Below are positions 15,981-25,495 of a stretch of DNA of 64,000 bases, one piece after another (positions within the stretch are counted from its first letter, which is position 1; each line of letters opens with the position of its first letter). The stretch is taken from the NCBI RefSeq assembly GCF_018275325.1, contig NZ_JAGVQR010000001.1, positions 186,001 through 250,000 on the forward strand, read 5' to 3'. The notes under the pieces are model-generated. The model saw only the letters and a program-made list of their open reading frames with translations, searched no databases and was not told where the DNA came from. Made by a program: the position numbers and the translations under genes. The stretch comes from Nocardioides palaemonis (GTDB lineage Bacteria; Actinomycetota; Actinomycetes; Propionibacteriales; Nocardioidaceae).

Positions 15981-17045
15981 TCACGCCGCGGCAGAGAGCT
16001 CGGGAGTCCACAGGGTCGCGCGGCGGCGTCGAGGATGGTTCGCAGCGAACTCGAGCTGCTCGGGGGTGGGGGTCCGGCCGAAGCGTGCCACGGTGACGGC
16101 GTACTCGCGACGCAGCCGCTCGCGCGCCCGTTCCCAGCCGGGCTCGAAGCAGTCCGCCCACACGATGCGGGACATGCCGAAGCCCTCGGCGCAGACATCC
16201 GTACGTCGGGCCTGCTGCTTCCACAGCACGACCTCGGGCGGCTCCTCGGCCACGCCACCTCGCGAGACAGGCACCAGCTTCAGCTTCCCCTCGCACTCGA
16301 AGAAGTGACAGCCGACCCGGATGTCGCACCACACCACGCGGTCGCCGACGATGCGTACGGCAAACTGCGTCTCGACGTCGCCGATGTCCAGCGACGCGAC
16401 GAGCTCGCGCCCCAGCGTCTCCAGCACCGACTCGGCCCCGGGATCCGAGTCGGCCAGCGCGGCCTTCGCCCTCGCGATGTGGGGGTGCTGTCGCATGCGC
16501 TCGAGCTCGGCCTCGAGGTCGGACCGTGGTACGCCGAGCCGGCGCACGGCATCGATGGCGACCACCCCATGGCGGTAGCCGTGCCACCTCGCGATGTCGA
16601 TCGCGGTCCGCGCATAGGACGTGGTGACGACACCGTCGACGCATTCCACGCACAGTGGCAGCTGGTCCCGGTGTCGGGTGAGCCCGCCGTTGGTACGACT
16701 GCCGCGCGGCCCGAAGAGCGTGAGATGGCTCGCGGGGGCGGACGTGTCGAGGGTGTCGATGCGCAGCAGACGCGCGGCCGAGTCGTGGCTGGCTGTGGCG
16801 GGTCGGCGCGACGACAGCACGGCCGCGTGGTCCTTCAGCAACCACTTCGACTGCAGGTCGAGGGGAGTGACCAGTGAGCGCTCGCAGTAGACCCCGAGCC
16901 GCACCACCGCCCACTGCCCGTCAGGCCTGGTGAGCGCCGCCACCTCGCGTTCGGTGTAGCCGGACCGGATCGCCTGGGCGCGCGTGAAGATCCCGTGCTG
17001 CCGGGCTGCGACTGCATGAAGGGCTGGTCTCATGCGAGTGACCAT
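15981..17045 (-). CDS. AbiEi-like HTH protein with PD-(D/E)XK-type endonuclease domain
   Basis: About 354 residues from the ATG at 17045 (an ATG at 17033 is also possible). Residues 8-60 (AVAARQHGIFTRAQAIRSGYTEREVAAL...) form the winged-helix AbiEi_4-like domain of type IV antitoxins. Residues about 200-310 look like a DUF559/Vsr-fold nuclease: E205, D241 and E252-x-K254 fit the E...D...ExK pattern, followed by the basic helix WERARERLRREYAV. No AbiEii toxin gene is adjacent, so a classical toxin-antitoxin pair is unlikely. It is a monocistronic gene bounded by inverted family D palindromes. Confidence 0.65.
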   Translation of the reverse strand: MVTRMRPALHAVAARQHGIFTRAQAIRSGYTEREVAALTRPDGQWAVVRLGVYCERSLVTPLDLQSKWLLKDHAAVLSSRRPATASHDSAARLLRIDTLDTSAPASHLTLFGPRGSRTNGGLTRHRDQLPLCVECVDGVVTTSYARTAIDIARWHGYRHGVVAIDAVRRLGVPRSDLEAELERMRQHPHIARAKAALADSDPGAESVLETLGRELVASLDIGDVETQFAVRIVGDRVVWCDIRVGCHFFECEGKLKLVPVSRGGVAEEPPEVVLWKQQARRTDVCAEGFGMSRIVWADCFEPGWERARERLRREYAVTVARFGRTPTPEQLEFAANHPRRRRATLWTPELSAAA

Positions 17046-17166
17046 GGCGGCTCTCGCACGCGTACGCGACCGGCACTGAACGACAGCTGTGGACAGTGCT
17101 CGCGAGCGCACGCTGTGGACGTCCGCCGGCCCGTCCTGTGGTCGCAAGTCGGGACTAGGAACACTC

Positions 17167-17235
17167 CGTTGACGCTTGACACACGCCTTGGCGTGCGTCA
17201 GGCGGAGAATCCTCCGCTCGACCCCGCTCGTTGAG
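17167..17235 (+). repeat. Palindromic repeat family D, right boundary copy
   Basis: CGTTGACGCTTGAC leads into ACACGCCTTGGCGTGCGT and then GGCGGAGAATCCTCCGCTCGA. It is the inverted counterpart of 15881-15952 and lies 20 bp from the 3' end of lysS, 120 bp upstream of the AbiEi-like gene. Confidence 0.85.
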
Positions 17236-17254
17236 GCGGGGGCCCCAGCCGCCG

Positions 17255-18961
17255 TCAGCCGCCGAGCAGCCGGCGCACCCGCTCGGTGCCGAGAGCCAGC
17301 ACGAGGGTCGGCAGGCGCGGACCCCGGTCGGCGTCGACGAGGAGGTGGTAGAGCAGCCGGAAGAAGTCCTTCTGGTCGGCCTTCACCTGGTCGGTCGGGG
17401 CGTCGTCGAAGCCGAGTCCGCGGGCGACCTTCGGGGTGCCGTAGACGACTGCCGTCACCTCGTCGAGGTCGCCGCCGTCGGGGAGGCGGTCGAGGAAGAT
17501 CCGCAGCCACAGCTCCTCGTCCTCGGAGAGCGCGGCGAGCCGGTCGGTGTCGGGCGTCTCGCGGACGGTGGTGCGCTCCGCGGCCGGGACGTGCTCGGCG
17601 GTCCACTGCATCGCCTTGGCCAGCCGCGGCTGGAGGTCGTCGACGGAGTCGTGGGGGAAGCCCGAGGACTCGATGATGCGGGAGATCAGGTCGGCCGACC
17701 CGGCGGTGACGTCGGCGACCGACGACAGCGTCCGGAACGGGACCGGGACGGCCGGCGTGGGCAGCGTGCCGGCGGCGGCGGTCGACGACGCGCGGTGCCA
17801 GGCCAGCGTCGCGACGTCGGTCTTCTCGGGGTCGGCGGCCTTGCGACCGAGCGCGTCCCACTCGTCGTAGAGCCGCACGACGGCCGGTCCGAAGTCGATG
17901 TCGAAGGCCTGGGTCGGTGCGCGGCGGACGTAGAGCCAGCGCAGCATCGGTGCCTCGAGGACGCGCAGCGCGTCGGTGGCGGTCGGGACGCCGCCCGCCG
18001 ACGACGACATCTTCTGCACGCCGGCGAACCCGACGAAGGCGTAGATGACCCGGGCCGGGGCGCGCCAGTCGAAGATCGACGGCGCGATCTCGGTCCCGAC
18101 GGTGTAGGACGAGCCCGGCGTCATGTGGTCGCGACCGGCCGGCTCGAAGTCGACCTTCTCGAAGGCCCAGCGCATCGGCCAGTCGACCTTCCACACCAGC
18201 TTGCCGTCGGTGTCGGTCGACAGGTCGGTCGTCCCCTCGAAGCCGCACGAGGAGCACGTGTAGGACAGCGTCGTCGTGGCGTCGTCGTAGGCGGTCGTGG
18301 TGACGGTGTCGCGGCCGCACTCACGGCAGTACGGCCGGTAGGGGAAGCGCGCGATCGCGTCGGCGTCCGCGGCGCCGGCGTCCTCGTTGGCGACCGAGTC
18401 GGCGAGGTCGGCGGCCTCCTGCTCGGAGGCGTCCTCGCCCGCGGTGACCTTCTTGGTGCGGTGCTGGGCCAGCACGGCCTCGATGTCGGCGCGGCGCGAG
18501 ACCGCGAGCAGCACCTGGTCGCGGTAGGCGCCGAAGGTGTACATCTCCGTCTGGGAGACCTCCTCCATCTCCACGCCGAGCTCGCGCAGCGACTCCTGCA
18601 GCGGCGCCTTGAAGTGCGCGGCCCAGCTGTCGTGGCACTCCCACGGGTCGGGCACGGCCGTCAGCGGCCGTCCGATGTGGTCGGCCCACTCGGCCGGGAC
18701 GCCCGCGGGCACCTTGCGGAACCGGTCGTAGTCGTCCCAGGAGTGCAGGTGGCGCACCGGCACGCCGCGGCGGCGCAGCTCCTCGGCGACGAAGTGCGGG
18801 GTGATGAACTCACGCAGGTTGCCCAGGTGGATCGGGCCGCTCGGGGAGGCGCCGGACGCGACCGTCACGAGGTTGCCCTCGCCGGCGTGGCGTACGGCGT
18901 CGTCCGCCGCCCGCGTCACCCAGTCGACGGGATCACCCTTCTGCTGCCCACCTCGCGCCAT
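17255..18961 (-). CDS. lysS: Lysyl-tRNA synthetase, class I
   Basis: A 568-residue class I LysRS (archaeal/spirochaete type, unrelated to the common class II enzyme). It charges tRNA-Lys with lysine. The HIGH-like motif is PIHLGN at 43-48 and the KMSKS-like motif is KMSSS at 317-321. Two Cys pairs (C212/C215 and C236/C239) form a probable zinc knuckle in the connective insertion. The C-terminal helical domain follows after about residue 380. The gene is leaderless (TAACCT, 7 nt before the ATG). Confidence 0.93.
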   Translation of the reverse strand: MARGGQQKGDPVDWVTRAADDAVRHAGEGNLVTVASGASPSGPIHLGNLREFITPHFVAEELRRRGVPVRHLHSWDDYDRFRKVPAGVPAEWADHIGRPLTAVPDPWECHDSWAAHFKAPLQESLRELGVEMEEVSQTEMYTFGAYRDQVLLAVSRRADIEAVLAQHRTKKVTAGEDASEQEAADLADSVANEDAGAADADAIARFPYRPYCRECGRDTVTTTAYDDATTTLSYTCSSCGFEGTTDLSTDTDGKLVWKVDWPMRWAFEKVDFEPAGRDHMTPGSSYTVGTEIAPSIFDWRAPARVIYAFVGFAGVQKMSSSAGGVPTATDALRVLEAPMLRWLYVRRAPTQAFDIDFGPAVVRLYDEWDALGRKAADPEKTDVATLAWHRASSTAAAGTLPTPAVPVPFRTLSSVADVTAGSADLISRIIESSGFPHDSVDDLQPRLAKAMQWTAEHVPAAERTTVRETPDTDRLAALSEDEELWLRIFLDRLPDGGDLDEVTAVVYGTPKVARGLGFDDAPTDQVKADQKDFFRLLYHLLVDADRGPRLPTLVLALGTERVRRLLGG

Positions 18962-18968
18962 GCGGGAG

Positions 18969-18974
18969 AGGTTA
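18969..18974 (-). promoter_or_regulatory. Leaderless -10 box for lysS
   Basis: TAACCT on the minus strand, 7 nt before the ATG at 18961. Confidence 0.55.
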
Positions 18975-19067
18975 TCGGGGACGGGCGCCGCGCACGCGAT
19001 CGGTGCGGGCCGTGGGACGCACCGCGCGGCGGCGCAGGACGGGTCGCGGTGGAGGGCCGGGGAGATC

Positions 19068-19127
19068 GGCGTCGGAGCCGCTGTTCAGGGGGACGTCGGA
19101 GCCGTCCCCCGTGGCGGCTCCGACGCC
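19068..19127. promoter_or_regulatory. Repeat cluster upstream of the LuxR-type gene
   Basis: Two direct copies (GGCGTCGGAGCCG at 19068-19080 and GACGTCGGAGCCG at 19092-19104) face one inverted copy (CGGCTCCGACGCC at 19115-19127). The inverted arm can pair with either. This is the only strong structure in the 311-bp lysS/LuxR divergent gap. It could bind a regulator such as the adjacent LuxR-type protein; alternatively it is a diverged palindromic repeat. Confidence 0.5.
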
Positions 19128-19258
19128 ACCACTCGTTGGTCCGTGCTCGGACAAGTCCACGCAGTCACCCCCGCGTCCGCGTGGAACTCCCCGAGTGGTT
19201 CGGCAGGATTGTGCCACCACGAGTGCTCGAACCGGTGTCCAGAAGTGGCCGATGACAC

Positions 19259-19264
19259 TAAGAT
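19259..19264 (+). promoter_or_regulatory. Leaderless -10 box for the LuxR-type regulator
   Basis: TAAGAT lies 8 nt before the ATG at 19273 and decides this start over the longer open frame upstream. Confidence 0.5.
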
Positions 19265-19272
19265 GCCAGACT

Positions 19273-20253
19273 ATGGCGCGCGCGGAGGACGGCCGGACGG
19301 TGGCGGCCTTCGGCCTGCCCGACCGTGTCGAGCCGCTCTACCGCAGGATCCTGCCGGGCTCCGGCCAGCCCGTCGAGCAGGTCGCGGCCAGCCTGCTGCT
19401 GCCGCTCGACGAGCTGCTCGCGCAGCTGCGGCCCCTGCTGGCGCTGAGCATCGCCAGCGTCGAGGACGGGGTGCTGCACGTCGTCGACCCCGCCACCGCG
19501 ACCAGTCGTGCCCTGGCCCAGCAGGCGGAGAAGCTGCTCGTCGCGAGCCGCGACCTCAGCCGGATCGCCGACGTGCTGCCGGGGCTGCTGGAGGTGCGCG
19601 ACGAGCACGTGCCCCACGAGCAGCTCGTCGACGGCGACGTGTCGGGGATGGCCGACGTGCCGTCGCTCATCGCCCAGTGGGTGCGGGAGAACCGCGGTGA
19701 CCTCAGCTTCCTGCGCCCCGACCAGTGGCGCTTCCCGAGCGAGTCGGAGATGGCGGTCGCCGTGGGCAACGCGGTGCGGGCCGGTCGCCGGGTCCGCGCG
19801 ATCTACCCCGCCAGGGCGCTGAGGGAGGCGCCGGAGATGCTGCGCACCCGAGCGGCGATCGGGGAGGACATCCGGGTGGTGCCCAGCGTGCTCACCCGCC
19901 TGGTCATCGTCGGTCCGCGCCGCGCGATCGTCCCGGAGCCCCTCGGGGTGGGCTCCGAGCGGCGCGTGGTGCTCCGCCAGCCGGCGGTGGTCGGGATGTT
20001 CCAGGCCTACTTCGACCTGCTGTGGGAGTCCGCCGGGCGGGTCGAGGCAGGGGTCGGCCGCCTGCCGGAGCACGACCAGCGCCGGCTGCTGCTCGCCGAG
20101 CTCGCCGACGGCGTCAAGGACGAGCAGATCGCCCGCAACCTCGACATCAGCCTGCGCACCGTGCGCCGCCGGGTCGCCGCCCTGATGGACGAGCTCGACG
20201 TCGACACCCGGTTCCAGGCCGGCGTGGAGGCCGCGCACCGCGGCTGGCTCTGA
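19273..20253 (+). CDS. LuxR-type HTH transcriptional regulator
   Basis: A 326-residue regulator. The N-terminal 60 residues (LPDRVEPLYRRILPGSGQPVEQVAASLLLPLDELLAQL) look like a TrmB-type winged helix. Residues about 150-240 resemble a phospholipase-D-like sensor region. The C-terminal LuxR helix-turn-helix (LLAELADGVKDEQIARNLDISLRTVRRRVAALMDEL) spans about 275-310. Similar TrmB/LuxR fusions are abundant in Nocardioides and Streptomyces; their ligands are mostly unknown. It stands alone, convergent with the lipid kinase, and may control itself through the repeats at 19068-19127. Confidence 0.8.
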   Translation: MARAEDGRTVAAFGLPDRVEPLYRRILPGSGQPVEQVAASLLLPLDELLAQLRPLLALSIASVEDGVLHVVDPATATSRALAQQAEKLLVASRDLSRIADVLPGLLEVRDEHVPHEQLVDGDVSGMADVPSLIAQWVRENRGDLSFLRPDQWRFPSESEMAVAVGNAVRAGRRVRAIYPARALREAPEMLRTRAAIGEDIRVVPSVLTRLVIVGPRRAIVPEPLGVGSERRVVLRQPAVVGMFQAYFDLLWESAGRVEAGVGRLPEHDQRRLLLAELADGVKDEQIARNLDISLRTVRRRVAALMDELDVDTRFQAGVEAAHRGWL

Positions 20254-20268
20254 CCGCCCCGGATCGGG

Positions 20269-21180
20269 TCAGGGCAGGATCATCCGGTACGCCGCGGACT
20301 CCAGGCGCCAGCTGCGGCTGCGCTCCGGGCCGGAGATCTCGCCGTCGGCCGAGAGCCAGAACTCGTCGCCGCTCACCTTCACCGAGCGACCGCGCAGGGT
20401 GACCACGTCGTCGCGCTCGTCGTGGCGGCCGCGGGCGAGGCCGACGACGTAGCCGATCTTGGCGGTCGGGGCGACGGCGCGGCTGATCATCACGTCGAGG
20501 CGGCCGTCCTCGGGGTCGGCCTCGGGGTTGAGCTCGGTGCCGCCGCCGACGTTGCCGCCGTTGCCGATCGCCACCATCAGCACGGGGCGGTCGACGTCGT
20601 TGACGACCTCGCCGTCGAGCTCGACGCGCAGGCGCCAGTTGGGCGGGTGGAACGCCGAGAGGGCCGCGCCGATCGGGTAGCCGAGCTTGCCGAGGTTGAC
20701 CTTGCCGACGCCGACGGAGCCGAGCCGGCTCTTCCACTTCGTGGCCTTGCGGCTGGCCTGGGCGCCCACGCCGACGTGCACGTTGTTGACCACGACGTTG
20801 CCGGGCTCGTCGATGAGCAGGTCGACCGGCCGCGCCTCCCCGGTGAGCACCAGGCGGGCGGCGTCGGCGATCTCGAGCGGGATCGCGTTGCCGCGCGCGA
20901 AGTCGTTGCCGGTGCCCATCGGGAGCAGGGCGAGGGTCGTGCCGGAGAGCTCGCGCCGCTTGTGCAGCGCGGTCACGACCGCGTGCATGCTGCCGTCGCC
21001 GCCCGCCACCACCACCGTACGACCGCCCGCTCGGTGCAGCACGCCGTCGAGCTCGCCGGGGTTGGAGGTGCGGGCCACCTCGACCGAGGCCTCCTCGCGC
21101 AGGACCGCCAGCGCCGTGGCGAGGTTCTCCTCGTCCGAGGTGCCGGCGTCGGCGTTGGTGATCACGAGCAGGGAGCGCAC
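20269..21180 (-). CDS. Diacylglycerol kinase family lipid kinase (YegS/DgkB-like)
   Basis: A 303-residue lipid kinase. The nucleotide-binding motif is [13 protein letters not shown] (about 56-68) and [13 protein letters not shown] (about 83-95) is the second glycine-rich loop. [21 protein letters not shown] near 212-232 is the conserved C-terminal acidic metal-site region. It phosphorylates a lipid such as diacylglycerol or sphingosine-like substrates at the membrane. The GTG start at 21180 is leaderless (TAGGGT, 6 nt upstream). Confidence 0.85.
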   Translation of the reverse strand: MRSLLVITNADAGTSDEENLATALAVLREEASVEVARTSNPGELDGVLHRAGGRTVVVAGGDGSMHAVVTALHKRRELSGTTLALLPMGTGNDFARGNAIPLEIADAARLVLTGEARPVDLLIDEPGNVVVNNVHVGVGAQASRKATKWKSRLGSVGVGKVNLGKLGYPIGAALSAFHPPNWRLRVELDGEVVNDVDRPVLMVAIGNGGNVGGGTELNPEADPEDGRLDVMISRAVAPTAKIGYVVGLARGRHDERDDVVTLRGRSVKVSGDEFWLSADGEISGPERSRSWRLESAAYRMILP

Positions 21181-21186
21181 GGCCGG

Positions 21187-21192
21187 ACCCTA
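21187..21192 (-). promoter_or_regulatory. Leaderless -10 box for the lipid kinase
   Basis: TAGGGT on the minus strand, 6 nt before the GTG at 21180. Confidence 0.55.
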
Positions 21193-21277
21193 GCCGACCG
21201 GTCGTGGCCGCGCCGCGCGCCGCGGGGTGGGACGTCCGGCGCCCGCTCGCGGGGATGGCGGGGCCGGCGAGGTGCGG

Positions 21278-21319
21278 TAGCGTGTGGCCGCAAGAGCCCC
21301 GGCGCCTTGTGCCGGGGCT
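21278..21319 (+). promoter_or_regulatory. purA promoter and 5' leader hairpin
   Basis: A TAGCGT -10 box (21278-21283) is followed by a perfect 9-bp hairpin AGCCCCGGC/GCCGGGGCT with a 7-nt loop (21295-21319) near the 5' end of the transcript. The Shine-Dalgarno GAGGAGG is at 21354-21360. The leader is about 78 nt. The hairpin may stabilise the mRNA or act as an attenuator; it is too simple to be the known purine riboswitch. Confidence 0.55.
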
Positions 21320-21366
21320 GCTGTCATTTCGTACGCATTCGCCGCAATGTCTTGAGGAGGGCTGAG

Positions 21367-22650
21367 ATGCCCGCAGTCGTCGTGCTCGGTGCCCAGTGGG
21401 GTGACGAGGGCAAGGGCAAGGCCACCGACCTGCTCGCCACCACGGACCCGATCGACTACGTCGTCCGCACCAGCGGCGGCCACAACGCCGGCCACACCAT
21501 CGTGGTGAACGGGGAGAAGTACGCCACCCACCTGCTGCCCAGCGGGATCCTGACGCCGGGGGCGACCTCCGTGATCGCCAACGGCGTGGTCGTCTCGCCC
21601 GAGGCGCTGTTCCGCGAGCTCGACGGGCTGGTCGCGCGCGGGGTGGAGGTCGCCGACCTCAAGGTGAGCGCCAACGCCCACGTCATCGCCAGCTACCACG
21701 CCACGATCGACAAGGTCACCGAGCGCTTCCTCGGCAAGAACCAGATCGGCACCACGGGTCGCGGCATCGGCCCGGCCTACGCCGACAAGACCAACCGCGT
21801 CGGCGTGCGGATCGCGGACCTCTTCGACGAGAAGATCCTGACCCAGAAGGTGGAGGCGGCGCTCGACGTGCGCAACCACCTGCTGACCAAGGTCTACAAC
21901 CGTCGCGCGATCGAGGTCGAGGCTGTCGTCGAGGAGCTCACGTCCTACGCCGAGCGGCTGCGCCCGATGGTCTGCGACACCTCGCTGCTGCTCAACCGGG
22001 CACTCGACGCCGGCCAGACGGTGCTCTTCGAGGGCGCGCAGGCGACGATGCTCGACGTCGACCACGGCACGTACCCGTTCGTCACCTCGTCCAACCCGGT
22101 CGCCGGCGGCGTGTGCGTCGGCGCGGGCATCGGCCCGACCCGCATCGACCGGGTGATCGGCGTGATCAAGGCCTACACGACCCGCGTCGGTTCCGGCCCG
22201 TTCCCGACCGAGCTCTTCGACGAGGACGGCGTGCAGCTCCAGCAGCTCGGCGGAGAGATCGGCGTCTCGACCGGCCGCACCCGCCGCTGCGGCTGGTACG
22301 ACGCGGTGGTCGCGCGCTACGCCAGCCGGGTCAACGGCCTCACCGAGCTCTTCCTGACCAAGCTCGACATCCTCGGCGCCTGGGAGCGGATCCCCGTCTG
22401 CGTCGCCTACGAGATCGACGGCCAGCGGGTCGACGAGATGCCGATGACCCAGACCGAGTTCCACCACGCGACGCCGGTCTACGAGTACTTCGACGGCTGG
22501 GGCAGCGACATCTCCGGGTGCCGCAGCTTCGAGGAGCTGCCGAAGAACGCCCAGGTCTACGTCCAGGCGCTCGAGGAGATGTCCGGCGCGAAGATCTGGG
22601 GCGTCGGCGTGGGCCCGGGCCGCGAGCAGACCGTGGTGGTCCACGCGTGA
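21367..22650 (+). CDS. purA: Adenylosuccinate synthetase
   Basis: A 427-residue enzyme that joins IMP and aspartate using GTP, the first step from IMP to AMP. The GTP-binding loop WGDEGKGK is at residues 11-18, SGGHNAGHT follows at about 36-44, and [11 protein letters not shown] (about 130-140) and [12 protein letters not shown] (about 300-311) are invariant family motifs. It has a good Shine-Dalgarno and its stop overlaps the GTG of purD, so purA-purD are translationally coupled. Confidence 0.97.
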   Translation: MPAVVVLGAQWGDEGKGKATDLLATTDPIDYVVRTSGGHNAGHTIVVNGEKYATHLLPSGILTPGATSVIANGVVVSPEALFRELDGLVARGVEVADLKVSANAHVIASYHATIDKVTERFLGKNQIGTTGRGIGPAYADKTNRVGVRIADLFDEKILTQKVEAALDVRNHLLTKVYNRRAIEVEAVVEELTSYAERLRPMVCDTSLLLNRALDAGQTVLFEGAQATMLDVDHGTYPFVTSSNPVAGGVCVGAGIGPTRIDRVIGVIKAYTTRVGSGPFPTELFDEDGVQLQQLGGEIGVSTGRTRRCGWYDAVVARYASRVNGLTELFLTKLDILGAWERIPVCVAYEIDGQRVDEMPMTQTEFHHATPVYEYFDGWGSDISGCRSFEELPKNAQVYVQALEEMSGAKIWGVGVGPGREQTVVVHA

Positions 22651-23942
22651 AGGTCCTGGTCGTCGGCGCCGGCGGACGCGAGCACGCGCTCGCGCTGGCG
22701 CTCTCCCTCGACCCCGCGGTGGCCGAGGTGCACGCCGCGCCCGGCAACCCCGGCATCGGCGAGGTGGCCTCGCTCCACGACGTCGACCCGATGGACGGCG
22801 CCGCCGTGGCCGCCCTCGCGGCGTCGATCGGCGCCGACCTGGTGGTCGTCGGTCCGGAGGCCCCGCTGGTCGCCGGCGTCGCGGACGCCGTGCGGGAGGC
22901 CGGGATCTCGGTCTTCGGCCCCTCGCGCGACGCGGCGCGGCTCGAGGGTTCGAAGGCCTTCTCCAAGGACGTGATGGCGCGCGCCGGCGTGCCGACCGCG
23001 GGCTCGCGCACCTGCACCACGGCCGACGAGGTCGCGGCCGCGCTCGACGCCTTCGGTGCGCCCCACGTCGTCAAGGACGACGCGCTCGCGGCCGGCAAGG
23101 GCGTCGTGGTCACCAACGACCGCGACGAGGCGCTCGCCCACGCCGCCGGCTGCGAGCGGGTCGTGGTCGAGGAGTTCCTCGACGGACCGGAGTTCTCGCT
23201 GTTCGTGGTCTGCGACGGCGAGGTGGGCCGCCCGCTCCAGCCCGCACAGGACTTCAAGCGGATCTTCGACGGCGGGCGCGGCCCGAACACCGGCGGGATG
23301 GGGTCGTACTCACCACTGCCGTGGCTCCCGGACGGCACCGTCGAGCTCGTCATGGAGCAGGTGGTGGGCCCGACGCTCGCGGAGATGCGGCGCCTCGGCG
23401 CTCCGTTCGTCGGCTGCCTCTACGTCGGTCTCGCGCTCACCGCGACCGGTCCGCGGGTGATCGAGTTCAACTGCCGCTTCGGCGACCCCGACGTGCAGCC
23501 GGTGCTGGCGCTGCTCACCTCGCCGCTCGGCGAGCTGCTCCGGGCGGCCGCCGAGGGTGACCTCGGCTCCGTGCCTGCCCCGACCTTCGCCGACGGCGCC
23601 GCGGTGTCGGTCGTGCTCGCCTCCGCCGGCTACCCCGAGACGTCGTCGAAGGGCGACGTCGTGCGCGGGGTGGGCCGGGCCAACGGGGTCAACGACGTCG
23701 ACGTGATCCACGCCGGTACGTCGCTCGTCGACGCCCCCGAGGACGGCGACCCCGGCCACCGCCACCTCGTCACCGCCGGCGGCCGGGTGCTGGCCGTCCG
23801 CGCGGTCGGCTACGACGTGGAGGACGCGCGCACACGGGCCTACGCCGCCGCGGACCTGATCACCTTCGACGGCCTGCAGCGCCGCTCCGACATCGCCGCC
23901 GAGCCGCTCGGTGTGGTCGAGGGAGCAGCGTCCCGCGGTTGA
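22647..23942 (+). CDS. purD: Phosphoribosylamine-glycine ligase
   Basis: A 431-residue ATP-grasp enzyme for the second step of purine synthesis (GAR formation). The N-terminal [13 protein letters not shown] (about 3-15) is the family signature. The ATP-grasp core includes [13 protein letters not shown] (about 139-151) and the metal-binding [14 protein letters not shown] (about 272-285). The GTG start shares bases with the purA stop (GTGA). No separate promoter is seen. Confidence 0.96.
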   Translation: MKVLVVGAGGREHALALALSLDPAVAEVHAAPGNPGIGEVASLHDVDPMDGAAVAALAASIGADLVVVGPEAPLVAGVADAVREAGISVFGPSRDAARLEGSKAFSKDVMARAGVPTAGSRTCTTADEVAAALDAFGAPHVVKDDALAAGKGVVVTNDRDEALAHAAGCERVVVEEFLDGPEFSLFVVCDGEVGRPLQPAQDFKRIFDGGRGPNTGGMGSYSPLPWLPDGTVELVMEQVVGPTLAEMRRLGAPFVGCLYVGLALTATGPRVIEFNCRFGDPDVQPVLALLTSPLGELLRAAAEGDLGSVPAPTFADGAAVSVVLASAGYPETSSKGDVVRGVGRANGVNDVDVIHAGTSLVDAPEDGDPGHRHLVTAGGRVLAVRAVGYDVEDARTRAYAAADLITFDGLQRRSDIAAEPLGVVEGAASRG

Positions 23943-23988
23943 GGTGCCGCGTCGGCGCCGGTCGCCGGGGATGGGAGGATGGGTGCCC

Positions 23989-25407
23989 GTGAGCGTCCCC
24001 AACGTCCTGGCCACCCGCTACGCCGGAGCCGACCTCGCCGAGATCTGGTCGCCCGAGCACAAGATCGTCCTCGAGCGACAGCTCTGGATCGCCGTGCTCA
24101 AGGCGCAGCGCGACCTCGGGATCGACGTCCCGGACGGCGTCGTCGAGGCCTACGAGGCGGTCGTCGACCGGGTCGACCTCGCCTCGATCGCCGCCCGCGA
24201 GCGGGTCACCCGCCACGACGTGAAGGCGCGCATCGAGGAGTTCTCGGCCCTGGCCGGGCACGAGCACATCCACAAGGGGATGACCTCGCGCGACCTGACC
24301 GAGAACGTCGAGCAGCTGCAGGTGCGCCGCTCGCTCGAGCTGGTGCGCGACCGCGCCGTCGCTGCGCTCGTACGCCTCGGGCGACTCGCCGCCGAGCACG
24401 AGGCCACCGTGATGGCCGGCCGCTCGCACAACGTCGCCGCGCAGGCGACGACCCTCGGCAAGCGCTTCGCGACCGTCGCCGACGAGATGCTGATCGGCGT
24501 GCAGCGCATCGAGGAGCTGCTCGCGCGCTACCCGTTGCGCGGCATCAAGGGTCCGATGGGCACCGCCCAGGACATGCTCGACCTGCTCGACGGCGACGAG
24601 TCGAGGCTCGAGCAGCTCGAGCAGCGCGTCGCCCACCACCTCGGGTTCGAGGACGTGCTGACCAGCGTCGGCCAGGTCTACCCGCGCTCGCTCGACTTCG
24701 ACGTCGTCGCCGCCCTCGTCCAGCTGGTCAGCGGCCCGTCCAACCTCGCCACGACCGTGCGGCTGATGGCCGGCCACGAGCTGGTCACCGAGGGCTTCAA
24801 GGAGGGCCAGGTCGGCTCGTCGGCGATGCCGCACAAGATGAACACCCGCTCCTGCGAGCGGGTCAACGGCCTCGCGGTGATCCTGCGCGGCCACCTGTCG
24901 ATGGTCAGCGAGCTCGCCGGCGACCAGTGGAACGAGGGCGACGTCTCCTGCTCGGTCGTGCGCCGAGTGGCCCTGCCCGACGCGTTCTTCGCCACCGACG
25001 GCCTGTTCCAGACCTTCCTCACCGTGCTCGACGAGTTCGGTGCCTTCCCCGCCGTCATCCAGCGCGAGCTCGACCGCTACCTCCCGTTCCTCACCACCAC
25101 CAAGGTGCTGATGACCGCGGTCCGCAACGGCGTCGGCCGCGAGACCGCGCACGAGGCGATCAAGGAGGCCGCCGTCGGCACCGCGCTCGCGATGCGCGCC
25201 GGCCAGGCCGACAACGACGTCTTCGCCAAGCTCGCCGCCGACTCCCGCCTGGGGCTCACCCGCGAGCAGATCGACGCGCTGGTCGCCGACCCGATCGAGT
25301 TCACCGGCGCCGCGGTCGCCCAGACCCGCGCGGTCGTCGCCCGCGTCGAGGCGCTGGCCGCCCGCTTCCCCGACGCGGCGGCGTACGTCCCGGGCGCGAT
25401 CCTCTGA
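23989..25407 (+). CDS. purB: Adenylosuccinate lyase
   Basis: A 472-residue fumarase/aspartase-superfamily lyase that releases fumarate from SAICAR and from adenylosuccinate, so it acts in both the IMP and AMP branches. The signature GSSAMPHKMN lies at about 275-284, with GHEHIHKGMTSRDLTEN at about 88-104 and RSHNVAAQATTLGKRF at about 145-160. The GTG at 23989 (VSVPNVLATRYA) is preferred to longer frames because it matches family N-termini; the upstream box (GAGGAT) is weak. It follows purD by 46 bp. Confidence 0.95.
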   Translation: MSVPNVLATRYAGADLAEIWSPEHKIVLERQLWIAVLKAQRDLGIDVPDGVVEAYEAVVDRVDLASIAARERVTRHDVKARIEEFSALAGHEHIHKGMTSRDLTENVEQLQVRRSLELVRDRAVAALVRLGRLAAEHEATVMAGRSHNVAAQATTLGKRFATVADEMLIGVQRIEELLARYPLRGIKGPMGTAQDMLDLLDGDESRLEQLEQRVAHHLGFEDVLTSVGQVYPRSLDFDVVAALVQLVSGPSNLATTVRLMAGHELVTEGFKEGQVGSSAMPHKMNTRSCERVNGLAVILRGHLSMVSELAGDQWNEGDVSCSVVRRVALPDAFFATDGLFQTFLTVLDEFGAFPAVIQRELDRYLPFLTTTKVLMTAVRNGVGRETAHEAIKEAAVGTALAMRAGQADNDVFAKLAADSRLGLTREQIDALVADPIEFTGAAVAQTRAVVARVEALAARFPDAAAYVPGAIL

Positions 25408-25429
25408 CCGTCGGGTCCTGCACGACGGG

Positions 25430-25474
25430 CGTCAACGGCGTGCGTCGAGCGGACACTGGTGCGCTCGAGCACAC
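25430..25474. repeat. Palindromic repeat family D, partial copy
   Basis: GTCAACGGCGTGCGTCGAGCGG followed by a GCTCGAG arm matches the second half of the family D unit seen at 38813-38866, but the first hairpin arm is missing. It lies 22 bp after the purB stop. Confidence 0.6.
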
Positions 25475-25495
25475 CCTGTGACACCGGTCGGTCAG

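Noticed and set aside
15981-17045. Type IV toxin-antitoxin system (AbiEi/AbiEii)
   Set aside because: Only the AbiEi-like regulator domain is present, fused to a nuclease-like domain. No AbiEii nucleotidyltransferase gene lies next to this gene or to 36084-37103.
21284-21366. Purine riboswitch in the purA leader
   Set aside because: Only one hairpin is present. The three-way junction and conserved core of the purine aptamer are absent.
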